Assembly (NCBI RefSeq): GCF_018408855.1
Contig: NZ_AP024325.1
Span: 1,426,001-1,490,000, forward strand
Length of the DNA stretch: 64,000 nt
Direction of reading: 5' to 3'
DNA from: Caballeronia sp. NK8
GTDB lineage: Bacteria; Pseudomonadota; Gammaproteobacteria; Burkholderiales; Burkholderiaceae
The notes beneath the pieces were generated by a model, which saw only the letters and a program-made list of their open reading frames with translations, did not search any database and was not told where the DNA came from. Below are positions 17,595 to 26,357 of the stretch, piece by piece. Each line of letters starts with the position of its first letter. The stretch's first letter is position 1. The position numbers were made by a program, and so were the translations under genes.

Positions 17595-18983
17595 ATGAAC
17601 GCCAACCTCATGAACGATAAAGCACCGGCAGATACGCTCACCCACGACGTTGCCTCGTTCGTCTTTCGTACGACATCAACGGATCTATCGCCGTCGTCGC
17701 GTGAATCAGCGAAACGAGCATTGGTGAATATCTTAGGATGTTGTATTGGCGGATCCCACCATGAAATAGTCGAGACAGCTGCTAGAGCACTGATCCCTCT
17801 TGCCGGAGGCCAAACCTGTACGCTTCTCGGCCGACCTGAACGCGTAGATGTTCTCACGGCCGCTCTAATCAATGCCCTAAGCTCCGCGGCCTATTCGTTT
17901 GACGACACTCATTCGGAAGCCCTCTTACACCCCAGTGGCGCAGTCGCTACGACCCTTCTGGCCCTCGCAGAACGGCAGCGACTGACTGGCAGCGACTTCT
18001 TGCTGTCGATGGTGCTCGGCATCGAAATCGCCGGTCGGTTGAGCAAGGCGGTATCGGTGCCTCCCGCTCAGGGCGATATCGGATGGTCGCAGACAGGCAT
18101 TGCCGCCGGCGTTGGCGCAGCAGCGGCTGCGGCCAAAGCACTGCGACTGACCTCTGAGCAGATTGGCTGGGCGATAGGAATCGCCGCCACTCAGTCGTCC
18201 GGATTTAGAGCTGCTCATGGCAGTATGAGTGCCACCTTGATTTTTGGTCATGCGGCACAAACCGGGTTGCGCGCGGCGATCCTCGCGCAGCACGGATTCG
18301 ACGGCCCGCGAGCTCCATTGGAGGGAAAGTACGGATATTTGAGTCTGTTCTCCAGCAAGCCTCATCGTGAGTATCTATTACCTCCGCTTGGCAGCCCGTT
18401 CGAAGTGGAAGCTCTCGCGTACAAACCTTATCCTTGCGGGGCCGTCATACATCCGGTCGTTGATGCCGCCCTTCAATGGAACCACTCAAACGGCGCAGAC
18501 CGCAGTCGCCAGATCAGAGAGGTCCGCCTTCGCACACACCCGTCCGCGATGGCACTTGGATTTCGGCGGCATCCGGAGAACGTGCTCGAGGCTAAGGTCA
18601 GTCTGTTTCATTGGGTGGCGACCGCACTTCGGTACGGCCGCGCCAGCATCGCCGAAGGCCAGTCCCAAGTGGTTCAGGACGTCGGTATTGCACAACTCAG
18701 GGATCGCATCAACGTGCTTACGGATGATGCCATCCCTCCAGAAAGTGCTGTCTTGCATGTCCTTTTGGAGAGCGGCGAGGAGCAAACTGTTTCAATCGAG
18801 CACTGCAAGGGAAGCGTTATGAACCCGATGTCTGACGATGACATCAACGAAAAATACTACCAACAGGCGCTCCTTCACATTTCTAGGTTCGAGGCGACAA
18901 CCATGTGCCAGCGCTCTTGGCGCATTGAGGAGCTCGAAGACGCGGCGGACATCATACGTGTAGCCGCGCCAAGCTCGATCTAA
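17595..18983 (+). CDS. MmgE/PrpD family protein (divergent copy)
   Basis: This 462-residue MmgE/PrpD protein is close to the standard family form. The N-terminal helical domain has SAAYSFDDTHSEALLHPSG (family Asp and His), and the second domain has KPYPCGAVIHPVVDA. It is clearly different from the pair at 42-1391 and 30729-32087. It ends the plus-strand operon before the IclR gene. Dehydration or decarboxylation of a hydroxy- or unsaturated polycarboxylic acid is the family role. An alternative ATG at 17610 gives a shorter N-terminus. Confidence 0.9.
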   Translation: MNANLMNDKAPADTLTHDVASFVFRTTSTDLSPSSRESAKRALVNILGCCIGGSHHEIVETAARALIPLAGGQTCTLLGRPERVDVLTAALINALSSAAYSFDDTHSEALLHPSGAVATTLLALAERQRLTGSDFLLSMVLGIEIAGRLSKAVSVPPAQGDIGWSQTGIAAGVGAAAAAAKALRLTSEQIGWAIGIAATQSSGFRAAHGSMSATLIFGHAAQTGLRAAILAQHGFDGPRAPLEGKYGYLSLFSSKPHREYLLPPLGSPFEVEALAYKPYPCGAVIHPVVDAALQWNHSNGADRSRQIREVRLRTHPSAMALGFRRHPENVLEAKVSLFHWVATALRYGRASIAEGQSQVVQDVGIAQLRDRINVLTDDAIPPESAVLHVLLESGEEQTVSIEHCKGSVMNPMSDDDINEKYYQQALLHISRFEATTMCQRSWRIEELEDAADIIRVAAPSSI

Positions 18984-19107
18984 CGGTACAGTAAAGGCGG
19001 AATTCTTCGAGCGGTGGACTGCGTAGGGAACCGACGTATTGAGGACAGCTCGACTAGTCCGCTCGGCCCAACGCAGACATCCGCGCGGATCGGAAGTTTC
19101 CACTCAA

Positions 19108-19126
19108 TTATTCATTATACGAATAA
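19108..19126. promoter_or_regulatory. 19-bp inverted repeat upstream of iclR-type gene
   Basis: The perfect 6-bp arms TTATTC and GAATAA are separated by 7 bases, in an AT-rich stretch about 140 bp before the regulator start. Its geometry and place fit an autoregulatory operator. The arms differ from the 17-bp repeat family elsewhere in the window. Confidence 0.4.
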
Positions 19127-19262
19127 ATTCTCGCATTCTGATATAATTGCATCGCATTTATTGCGAGAACAATACCAGTCCTCAAATCCTCAGCAGTGAG
19201 CGCTCGAGTAGTTGGGCCGATGCAGCAAACCGGTCCACTTTTCGCAGGTTAAGCCACACGGA

Positions 19263-20144
19263 ATGCAGAAAATGGCCAAAGCGACTGCAAAGCAAACATC
19301 ACAGTTGAGCGACTCCACGGAAGCTGCCTCGAAAAAAGAGAGCGAAGCACAGACGAGCATCGGGCGCATGTTGGGCATACTCGACCTGTTTACGCCAGCG
19401 GCACCCGTCCGACCCGTGAGCGACCTGGTGAATTACCTGGGCACATCACGGTCAACGTCCTATCGGTACATAAAAGCGCTTCACGAAGCTGGTCTGATTG
19501 AAGCAGTTGCCAACGGAAAATACGTCCTGGGCCCGCGATTCGTTGAGTTCGACCGTCAAATCCGGATGTCCGACCCGCTGTACAAGGCCGGGGGGAAGAT
19601 TCTTCGCCAGTTGGTGAAGCGTACAGGGCATTCAGCCCTTCTTTGTGCGCTATATCGGGATTCGGTAATGTGCATCAGGGAGGACCTATCCGAAGGAAGC
19701 CCGCCTAATCTCTTCTCACGAGGCCAACGGCGGCCGCTCTTCTCTGGAGCTGCATCCAAGGTGATCCTCCCGTATGTGCCCCCTCATCGGCTCAGAAGCA
19801 TCTTTCAGCAACATCAGCGCACAATCGCGCGCGCGGCACTGGGCACTGACTGGCAAGGCTTCCGAGAAAAACTCGCGGCAATCCGAAAGGACGGCTTTGT
19901 TGTCAGCCACGGCGAGTTCAATCAAGGCGTTTTCGGCGTGTCGGCACCCGTTTTCAACGCAGAAGGACTCGCCGTCGGAAGTGTCGGCATCGCAGGCGGG
20001 GAGGACCGATTGGAACGAAAGAACCTACCGGCCTACTGCAACGAAGTTGTGAAAGCAGGCCAGATGCTCACAGAGGCGATTGCCGATGCTGGTGACGAAC
20101 TCATCTTGCCACCGCGTGCCTACGGGTCCGTTCCGTCGCGCTAA
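19263..20144 (+). CDS. IclR family transcriptional regulator (1)
   Basis: This 293-residue regulator has an N-terminal winged helix (VSDLVNYLGTSRSTSYRYIKAL) that binds DNA. The C-terminal ligand domain contains HSALLCALYRDSVMCI and FGVSAPVFNAEGLAVGSVGIAG. An N-terminal Ser/Lys-rich extension of about 35 residues is not conserved. ATG at 19263 is preferred over the upstream TTG at 19212. It follows the plus-strand catabolic operon and probably controls it. The ligand is likely an aromatic or carboxylic pathway intermediate, as for the family. Confidence 0.92.
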   Translation: MQKMAKATAKQTSQLSDSTEAASKKESEAQTSIGRMLGILDLFTPAAPVRPVSDLVNYLGTSRSTSYRYIKALHEAGLIEAVANGKYVLGPRFVEFDRQIRMSDPLYKAGGKILRQLVKRTGHSALLCALYRDSVMCIREDLSEGSPPNLFSRGQRRPLFSGAASKVILPYVPPHRLRSIFQQHQRTIARAALGTDWQGFREKLAAIRKDGFVVSHGEFNQGVFGVSAPVFNAEGLAVGSVGIAGGEDRLERKNLPAYCNEVVKAGQMLTEAIADAGDELILPPRAYGSVPSR

Positions 20145-20157
20145 TGCTGCGTCGTGA

Positions 20158-20183
20158 GCCATGGCGTTAGCAGACGCCATGGC
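20158..20183. terminator. Convergent-gene hairpin
   Basis: A perfect 10-bp stem, GCCATGGCGT with ACGCCATGGC and a 6-base loop, lies between the converging iclR-type and epimerase genes. There is no T-tract; it probably acts as a bidirectional terminator. Confidence 0.5.
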
Positions 20184-20189
20184 GCAGCC

Positions 20190-21164
20190 TTACATCGCCT
20201 TCAGATAATCCCGGAAGAGCTGTGCGTATTCTTCGATTCCTTCTTCGATAGACCAGGCTGGAGACCAGCCAAGGACCTCGCGAGCTAAAGTTACGTCCAA
20301 AGGAACACGCGACTTGAGGTTCTCTTCCTCGATTGGCGTGAGCTCGTTGCCAATCTCGATATCCGCTCCGGGAACGAATCGACGGACGATTTCCGCAATC
20401 TCCGCAGGCGAAACAAGCCGCCCCGCCGCAATATTTAAAACCCGAGACGTTCCACGAGCGATTTTCGGACAATCCAGCGCGAGTGCGACGGCGCGGCTCA
20501 CGTCCAGCACATGAGTCAAATCCCTCTTCATCCGCCCTCCGGTTTCGAAGCGCGTCGGCCTTCCCGCGACAGAGTTTTCAACCATTGGCTTGATGTAAAG
20601 CGGAATGCGCATGCCAAAGCCATACACCGCGGCAACCCGAAGCGCAACGAACTCCAGATCGTGGAAGTCGGCGTACGACAACCCGATGGCTTCGCCAATC
20701 ATCTTGGACGTTCCGTAGTGCGCCGAAGGGTTAGCTCGCGTGATAGAGAACGCCGGGTCCGTCTCTTTCTGAACGATGCCAACCCCCGCATGACATGCAG
20801 TGTTGCTTGAAACAAAGACCACCTTGCCTAGGCCTAGTTGTCTAGCCACCTCGCAGACGTTGACCAGACCCATCACGTTGGTTTGATAGAACCCACCCGG
20901 ATCGTCCAGCGATGGTTCGAGCCCCACCCTGGCAGCCGCGTGCACGATGGCATCAATTTTGTCCGACCGGCACACAGCAAGCAAACGGTCAATGTCACCG
21001 ATCGCCCCGCGACGCAGGTTGCTCTCCAAAAAGGGAGAAATATGCAAGAGCTCCTTAGGCGGCGATGCAATGTCGTAGGTGTAGACCACGTGCCCAGCAG
21101 CTTGGAGTGCATTCGAGAGATAGGCGCCAAGAAAGCCAGCACCGCCGGTGACAAGAACGTTCAT
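20190..21164 (-). CDS. NAD-dependent epimerase/dehydratase (extended SDR)
   Basis: This 324-residue protein is of the extended SDR group. The cofactor motif TGGAGFLGAYL is at residues 6-16 and the catalytic Tyr/Lys in HYGTSKMIG. The C-terminal half resembles UDP-sugar epimerases (RVLNIAAGRLVSPAEI). Members in catabolic clusters may instead reduce or isomerise small acids. It stands alone on the minus strand, convergent with the regulator and divergent from the MFS gene. The substrate is unknown. Confidence 0.88.
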   Translation of the reverse strand: MNVLVTGGAGFLGAYLSNALQAAGHVVYTYDIASPPKELLHISPFLESNLRRGAIGDIDRLLAVCRSDKIDAIVHAAARVGLEPSLDDPGGFYQTNVMGLVNVCEVARQLGLGKVVFVSSNTACHAGVGIVQKETDPAFSITRANPSAHYGTSKMIGEAIGLSYADFHDLEFVALRVAAVYGFGMRIPLYIKPMVENSVAGRPTRFETGGRMKRDLTHVLDVSRAVALALDCPKIARGTSRVLNIAAGRLVSPAEIAEIVRRFVPGADIEIGNELTPIEEENLKSRVPLDVTLAREVLGWSPAWSIEEGIEEYAQLFRDYLKAM

Positions 21165-21496
21165 CTAGTTTCCTCTCCATCAATCCAAAGGAATGCGGCA
21201 GCACCTATCCTGCCAAAGAACGGCTCACGCATCCCCGCGAATACCCTTAGTTAGGGCGTTAAAAAGTACTGTATAGTGAGACAAGTTGATACGCAATAGG
21301 TGCCTTGCCGAAGCTTCTAGGTTTCGAGCCATGTGCATTATGCGTGCGTGAGACGACAGTTACCAAGTTTCACTCAACGGAACTGATTCTGAATTTATTG
21401 ACCACAACCGTAAACCGAGCTAGATTGATCTTGCTTTCGAAACTTTGCGATTGCCTCAATAAAACAGACTCAAACCGGGTCGAACGGAGACACTAC
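21165..21496. promoter_or_regulatory. Divergent intergenic region of epimerase and MFS genes
   Basis: This 332-bp gap contains one copy of the 17-bp repeat (21367-21383, listed separately). An AT-rich stretch at 21255-21285 (gttaaaaagtactgtatagt) may be a promoter for either gene. No small gene is supported. Confidence 0.5.
21367..21383. promoter_or_regulatory. 17-bp inverted repeat, site 1
   Basis: GTTTC-ACTCAAC-GGAAC, 114 bp upstream of the MFS start. It matches the GTTYC-N7-GRAAC pattern that recurs through the window. It may serve the MFS gene or the divergent epimerase gene. Confidence 0.5.
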
Positions 21497-22837
21497 ATGG
21501 ATACATCTGCCCCTAGCTCTACCGTCCGCCAGCGGCGCTTGATCGTCGCGTCGACCTTCATTGGTTCCACCATCGAGTGGTACGACTTCTTTATCTTCGG
21601 GATCATTTCCGCGCTCTTTCTAAACAAGCTATTCTTCCCGACCTTCGATCCCACCATTGGAACCATCTTGGGGTTCATGGCATTTGCCACGGCCTGGTTG
21701 GTTCGTCCGATCGGAGGCGTTATTGCCGGTCACCTTGGTGACAAGATTGGGCGGAAAACGACGCTGCTCTGGAGCTTCATCATCATGGGCGCGGCGACGA
21801 CTCTGATTGGTTTTCTCCCCACCTATGAGACTGCGGGATCGGTCGGCGCGATTCTCCTAGTCTTGCTTCGCATCCTGCAGGGCCTTTCCGCTGGTGCCGA
21901 GTATGGCGGCGCTATCGTCGCAGTGGTCGAGCACGCTGATGAGTCGAAACGCGGGCTTTTCGGCAGCGTTCCGCAGAGCGCCTCGTTTTTTGGCTTGCTA
22001 CTCGGAAACGCAACGTTCCTGTTGATGATCAACCTAGACAAGCAGGCTCTTATGGACTGGGGATGGCGAGTCCCGTTCCTTCTCAGCGCAGGGATGCTCG
22101 GCGTAGGCATGTACATCCGAAATAAGGTTTCTGAGTCTCCTGCCTTCATCAAGGCCAAGGCTTCGGGAAACATCGAGAAGGTTCCGTTCATGACCGTCCT
22201 TCGCGAATATCCGAGGCAGCTCTTCGGCGTAATGTTTGCCCAAGCAGCGCCGAACACCTTTTTCTATACATGCGCTGTAGCAATGGTTTCCTACACCGTA
22301 TCAAAGCTCGGCATGAACCAGTCGGATATGCTGATCGCCGTATGTATCGGAGCGGCAGTCGAGATGTTCACCATCCCGATGTACGGTGCGCTGGCAGACA
22401 AGATCGGTCGAAGAAAGGTCTTCGTGTGGGGCATCTTTGTACTCCTCGCTTCTGCGCTCCCCTTCTGTTTCGCAGTTGAAGCAAAGTCTTACATTGGAAT
22501 CGTAGTGGGCTATGTCTTCGTGCTGGGTATTGGACACGCGGCCTGTCACGGCTCTCAAGCTTCCCTTTTCGCAGACATGTTTCCGACTTCTGTTCGCTAC
22601 ACTGGAATCTCCGCTGGATACCAAACCTCTGGCGCAATCTTCGGAGGCCCGCTGCCCATCGTGGCAACCGCACTCATCGCAGCGCAAGGTGGAGGCATTC
22701 GCCTGTTCTTTGGATACACCATGTTCATTGGGTTCGTTAGCCTGGTCGCAATCATGGCTAGCAAACCGCATTACTCTCTCGTTAACCGTTCAGCTGGGCA
22801 GGATGATAAGTCGCGTCAAGCAAACGCCTCGACCTGA
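21497..22837 (+). CDS. MFS transporter, metabolite:H+ symporter (MHS) type
   Basis: This 446-residue inner-membrane carrier has about 12 membrane helices. The opening segment ASTFIGSTIEWYDFFIFG and the loop GHLGDKIGRKTTLLW are characteristic of the MHS subfamily (proline/betaine, shikimate and alpha-ketoglutarate carriers). ATG at 21497 follows cggagacac. An upstream in-frame start at 21305 would add a non-membrane leader and is rejected. It is followed by an amidohydrolase gene, so it probably imports that enzyme's substrate or precursor. Confidence 0.92.
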   Translation: MDTSAPSSTVRQRRLIVASTFIGSTIEWYDFFIFGIISALFLNKLFFPTFDPTIGTILGFMAFATAWLVRPIGGVIAGHLGDKIGRKTTLLWSFIIMGAATTLIGFLPTYETAGSVGAILLVLLRILQGLSAGAEYGGAIVAVVEHADESKRGLFGSVPQSASFFGLLLGNATFLLMINLDKQALMDWGWRVPFLLSAGMLGVGMYIRNKVSESPAFIKAKASGNIEKVPFMTVLREYPRQLFGVMFAQAAPNTFFYTCAVAMVSYTVSKLGMNQSDMLIAVCIGAAVEMFTIPMYGALADKIGRRKVFVWGIFVLLASALPFCFAVEAKSYIGIVVGYVFVLGIGHAACHGSQASLFADMFPTSVRYTGISAGYQTSGAIFGGPLPIVATALIAAQGGGIRLFFGYTMFIGFVSLVAIMASKPHYSLVNRSAGQDDKSRQANAST

Positions 22838-22888
22838 GTCCCACAAGAAGGCGGGGTGCGACTGAGTGGACTATTTCATTGCACCCAC

Positions 22889-22966
22889 GCCCTATCGAGA
22901 CCAGTGATGACCGATTGCGAGAGTCTTGCCCTATCGAGATCAGTAATGACCGATTGCGAGCGTCTT
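22889..22966. repeat. Two tandem copies of a 39-bp direct repeat
   Basis: Unit one is 22889-22927 and unit two 22928-22966, head to tail, with 36 of 39 positions identical. They lie just before the start of the amidohydrolase gene at 23007. The repeat could be a pair of regulator sites or a recent slippage duplication. Confidence 0.9.
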
Positions 22967-23006
22967 GCTCTCGAAACTGCGAACCCTCACGAGTACCCAA
23001 TCACCC

Positions 23007-24047
23007 ATGCCTGACGAATCAATCCAAGCGGCGCTGAAAGCTCACCCAGTTGCAGACTTAGCATGGCTTGCACGGCGCAAAGAAGAAATCGTAGAGCCTG
23101 CGCTACCGATTATCGATCCGCACCATCATCTCTGGGATCATCCTGGCGACCGGTACCTTCTCGACGAGGCCCTGCAGGACTTCACATCCGGGCATAACGT
23201 CGTCGCAACTGTACATCTACAGTGCAGATCCATGTACCGCGCCTCTGGTCCTGAAGAGTTTAAGCCGGTTGGAGAAACGGAGTTCATCAACGGAATTGCG
23301 GCTCAGAGCGCCAGCGGCCTCTATGGTCCGACAAAGGTTTGTGCCGGCATCGTTGGAACCGTCGACCTGCTACTTGGGAATCGGGTCGAGCCTGTGCTGG
23401 AATCTCACTTGGCGGCTGGAGGTGACCGATTTCGCGGAGTGCGTCCGACTATCGTTTGGCACGAGAGCAAGGAAGTCTTGCCAGCCGATAATGTACCGAA
23501 CGTCCTCTCGCGTCCTGAGGCGATGGCCGCTGTGAAATCAATCTCCAAGTTTGGGCTCTCGCTGGACCTTTGGGCGTTCTTCACCCAACTCGACGAAGTC
23601 GCTCAAGTCTGTCGCGACAACCCCGACCTCACCGTCGTGGTTAATCATGCAGGCGGTCCGCTCGGTATTGGCCCTTATGCAGATCGGCGCGAAGACGTCT
23701 TCGTCGAATGGCGAAAGAAGCTGGAAATCGTTTCGCGCTGTGAAAACGCGGTGATCAAGCTCGGCGGACTCGCCATGCGGTATGGTGGATTCGCGTTTAA
23801 CGAACTTCCTGAACCACCTTCCTCCGACTTACTAGTCGAAAACTGGAAGCGATATTTTGATGTCTGTATCGAACTATTCGGCCCGCAACGTTGCATGTTC
23901 GAAAGCAACTTTCCCGTAGATCGCGGAATGTGTAGTTACCAGGTGCTTTGGAACGCGTTCAAAAAACTGACGCGTCAATTCTCGGAAACCGAGCGTCAAT
24001 GTCTTTTCAGCGGTACTGCTGCTCGGGTTTATCGATTGGCGGACTGA
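23007..24047 (+). CDS. Amidohydrolase_2 family metal-dependent hydrolase (copy 2)
   Basis: This 346-residue TIM-barrel hydrolase has the metal signature IDPHHHLWD near residues 36-44, VVNHAGG in the centre and CMFESNFPVDR near the C-terminus. ATG at 23007 has no strong ribosome site; the preceding tandem repeat occupies that area. It is less similar to the other two copies than they are to each other, for example in the insert VWHESKEVLPADNVP. It probably hydrolyses a lactone or decarboxylates a carboxylic acid brought in by the MFS carrier encoded before it. Confidence 0.88.
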   Translation: MPDESIQAALKAHPVADLAWLARRKEEIVEPALPIIDPHHHLWDHPGDRYLLDEALQDFTSGHNVVATVHLQCRSMYRASGPEEFKPVGETEFINGIAAQSASGLYGPTKVCAGIVGTVDLLLGNRVEPVLESHLAAGGDRFRGVRPTIVWHESKEVLPADNVPNVLSRPEAMAAVKSISKFGLSLDLWAFFTQLDEVAQVCRDNPDLTVVVNHAGGPLGIGPYADRREDVFVEWRKKLEIVSRCENAVIKLGGLAMRYGGFAFNELPEPPSSDLLVENWKRYFDVCIELFGPQRCMFESNFPVDRGMCSYQVLWNAFKKLTRQFSETERQCLFSGTAARVYRLAD

Positions 24048-24368
24048 AGCGGACACGTACTTCACGAATCACGGGGCGCGACCACCGTCAGTCCGATGAT
24101 TAGAGTCTGCCTGTTTGCGCCCCAACAATACATCGCATCCCTTGCTCGAAGAATGGCGAGAGAGGGATCATAGAGGCGCGCAAGTTTTCCAATCGTATCG
24201 GCGCCTCAATACGCTTACTAAGCTTTCCAAGAACGGGATCTGCTTGCCTAAGTTGCAGTCCCGCACTACAGCGCGTTAGCTTATCGCACCCGTGTTTCTA
24301 TAGTAGTACTACTCACACAGTAAAACATTAGGCTTCCCTCGAAAGCTAACCACAAAGGAGAAATGGAG
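24048..24368. promoter_or_regulatory. Porin upstream region
   Basis: This 321-bp gap has no gene. A perfect 12-bp palindrome, AGTAGTACTACT, is at 24302-24313, about 55 bp before the porin start. It may be an operator or part of the promoter. Confidence 0.4.
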
Positions 24369-25589
24369 ATGAAGAGGCAGCAGTTTCAATCGGCGCTTAT
24401 TGTTGCTGGTACAGCGGCGCTTTGGCAATCCGCGGCACACGCGCAGAGTAGCGTCACCCTCTACGGGATCGTAGACCAGGGGTTTAGCTATCAGACAAGC
24501 CAGACCACATTGGGATCAACCTCCGGTGGTCGATCCGCTATCAAAATGACAACCGGTGTCTGGGCAGGCAGCCGTTTCGGCTTTAAGACAGCCGAGGATC
24601 TTGGTGGCGGTACTAAAGCAATCTCGCAGTTGGAGGCAGGATTCAACTCTTCGACTGGCGCACAGTCCGTAAGCGGATTACTGTTCAACCGACAGGCCTT
24701 TGTTGGGTTGACAAACGATCGATATGGGGCACTCACGGCGGGCCGCCAATATGCTTCGTATTATCAGATCCTGCAGCAATTTGGACCGACCAGCTGGACA
24801 TCAGGGTATTTCGCCGCGCATCCTGGCGACGTTGACGGCCTTGACACGACATACCGCGCGAACAACACCCTGGAATACATGTCTCCAACCATCGCCGGCT
24901 TTAGATTTAGCGGTTCGTATTCCTTCGGGAACGTAGCGGGGAGTGTGTATAGAGGCTCGACGTGGGCGACGGGGCTTCAATACACTCAGGGCCCTATTGG
25001 ATTCGGGGTTGCTTTTTCTCGAATCAACAATTCGACTCCTGGCGGAGGCGCATTCGGCGCAGACTCCGCAACGTCCAATAACGGTGCCCAAGCCGGCGTG
25101 TCGGCTGTCACGAACGGCTATCAAACCGCTCAAGCGCAACAAAGATTCGGTGTCGGCGCCAGCTACGCTTTTAGCGGTTCTTTCGACATCAGGGCGACCT
25201 ACACCAACGTGCAATACATTCCGGGTCTGGGATCAAGATTCCGTGATCTTGAGATTTTTAATACGGGGGGCGTTGAGTTGCACTGGAAGCCGAGCACGCC
25301 GTTGGACCTCGCTGCCGCTTACAGTTACACCCGTGCCACCAAAGCGAACGGAATCAGCAGCAGTGCCCAATATCAGCAGTTTAATCTTTCTGAATATTAT
25401 GCGTTGTCAAAGCGCACGGGTCTGTATGCCCTTCAAGCCTATCAACGCGCGAATGGGCAGACTCTAGGCACTAACGGTGCTGGCAACATAATCAACGCAA
25501 CCGCCACCATCGGTGATGGTTTCAATTCAGCCCCGTCGTCGTCCAGAAGTATGTTTGCTGCGGGCGTGGGGATTATTCACCGGTTCTGA
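24369..25589 (+). CDS. Gram-negative porin (Burkholderia OmpC-like)
   Basis: This 406-residue outer-membrane protein starts with a clear signal peptide (about residues 1-24, ending AAHAQ). The mature protein begins SSVTLYGIVDQG, the standard opening of betaproteobacterial trimeric porins, and ends in a C-terminal Phe (GVGIIHRF) needed for barrel assembly. ATG at 24369 lies eight bases after aaaggag; the ATG two codons earlier is too close to that site. It probably allows the pathway substrate through the outer membrane. Confidence 0.95.
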   Translation: MKRQQFQSALIVAGTAALWQSAAHAQSSVTLYGIVDQGFSYQTSQTTLGSTSGGRSAIKMTTGVWAGSRFGFKTAEDLGGGTKAISQLEAGFNSSTGAQSVSGLLFNRQAFVGLTNDRYGALTAGRQYASYYQILQQFGPTSWTSGYFAAHPGDVDGLDTTYRANNTLEYMSPTIAGFRFSGSYSFGNVAGSVYRGSTWATGLQYTQGPIGFGVAFSRINNSTPGGGAFGADSATSNNGAQAGVSAVTNGYQTAQAQQRFGVGASYAFSGSFDIRATYTNVQYIPGLGSRFRDLEIFNTGGVELHWKPSTPLDLAAAYSYTRATKANGISSSAQYQQFNLSEYYALSKRTGLYALQAYQRANGQTLGTNGAGNIINATATIGDGFNSAPSSSRSMFAAGVGIIHRF

Positions 25590-26357
25590 GCCATCTGCGT
25601 CATCTCTTGACCAGCCGCGCCCTTCGGCGCGGTTGTCATTCGTTGGTAACGCTGGGCCAACCTATCCCGACAAACATCTGATGAACATTGTTCGACCTCG
25701 ACAAGAGCTTCTGTTCTACCGCAAAGAGCGCGTCGTCGAAGCCCCTCGAGAGAAAGCCGAGATAGTGTTATCTAGCGCGCAAGCAGTTTTTTGCCGCGCC
25801 GAATTATGAGCGGCGCCTTTTACATCGGCGTAAGCCCTCGATTCGAGTCGGACGGGGTCAGTTGCTTTCTCGACGCAACCGCCGTCTTACCGTCGGATCG
25901 CCCCCTTTCTGGAAAGCTGCCGCCGCGTACACATGGGTTTGCTTCGAAAGTATGAGCCAGCAGCGGCCTGATGGCATGTCGTGCGGCGAAAACCCAATTG
26001 CGTCAGGGTTATGCGTGCAATCGTACGCTACTCCGTCGGCAAGAGCATGCGTGAATCAAAACTAACAGCTCGCCTGCGCCCTTGCTGAATGTCGCCGTTC
26101 CAATGACAGGAGTTGACTTTGCAGCGCCCGTCCGATGAGTTCGACCTGGTTGATCATTCCCTTGATCCGCTCACCCCATTGATGCAACGTGCCGAAGCGC
26201 GACGCCGGGTCTTGGTTTGCCGCAGGTGAATACCGAACGCGCCGGAAGCAAGCGCGCTCGGTGGCCTCCTTTTCGAGGGTCGAATAATTCGTCTCAGGAC
26301 GTGAAGACGGCAGAGGGACACACAGGTAGGGCAGTCAGATGCCCGATTTGGCCTCTC
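25590..26357. other. 768-bp region without a supported gene
   Basis: A hairpin (listed separately) ends the porin unit. The rest holds only weak short frames. One runs plus at 25806-25952, starting MSGAFYIGVSP, with no ribosome site. One on the minus strand, about 26070-26280, ends with GERIKGMINQVELIGRALQS and looks like the tail of a decayed gene. Neither can be assigned. Confidence 0.45.
25615..25632 (+). terminator. Hairpin after porin
   Basis: A 7-bp stem, CCGCGCC with GGCGCGG and loop cttc, is followed by ttgtcatt. It lies 26 bp after the porin stop and is consistent with an intrinsic terminator with a weak T-tract. Confidence 0.6.

Noticed and set aside
22889..22966. Possible CRISPR-like repeat
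   Set aside because: Only two copies, directly adjacent with no spacer between, and no cas gene nearby.
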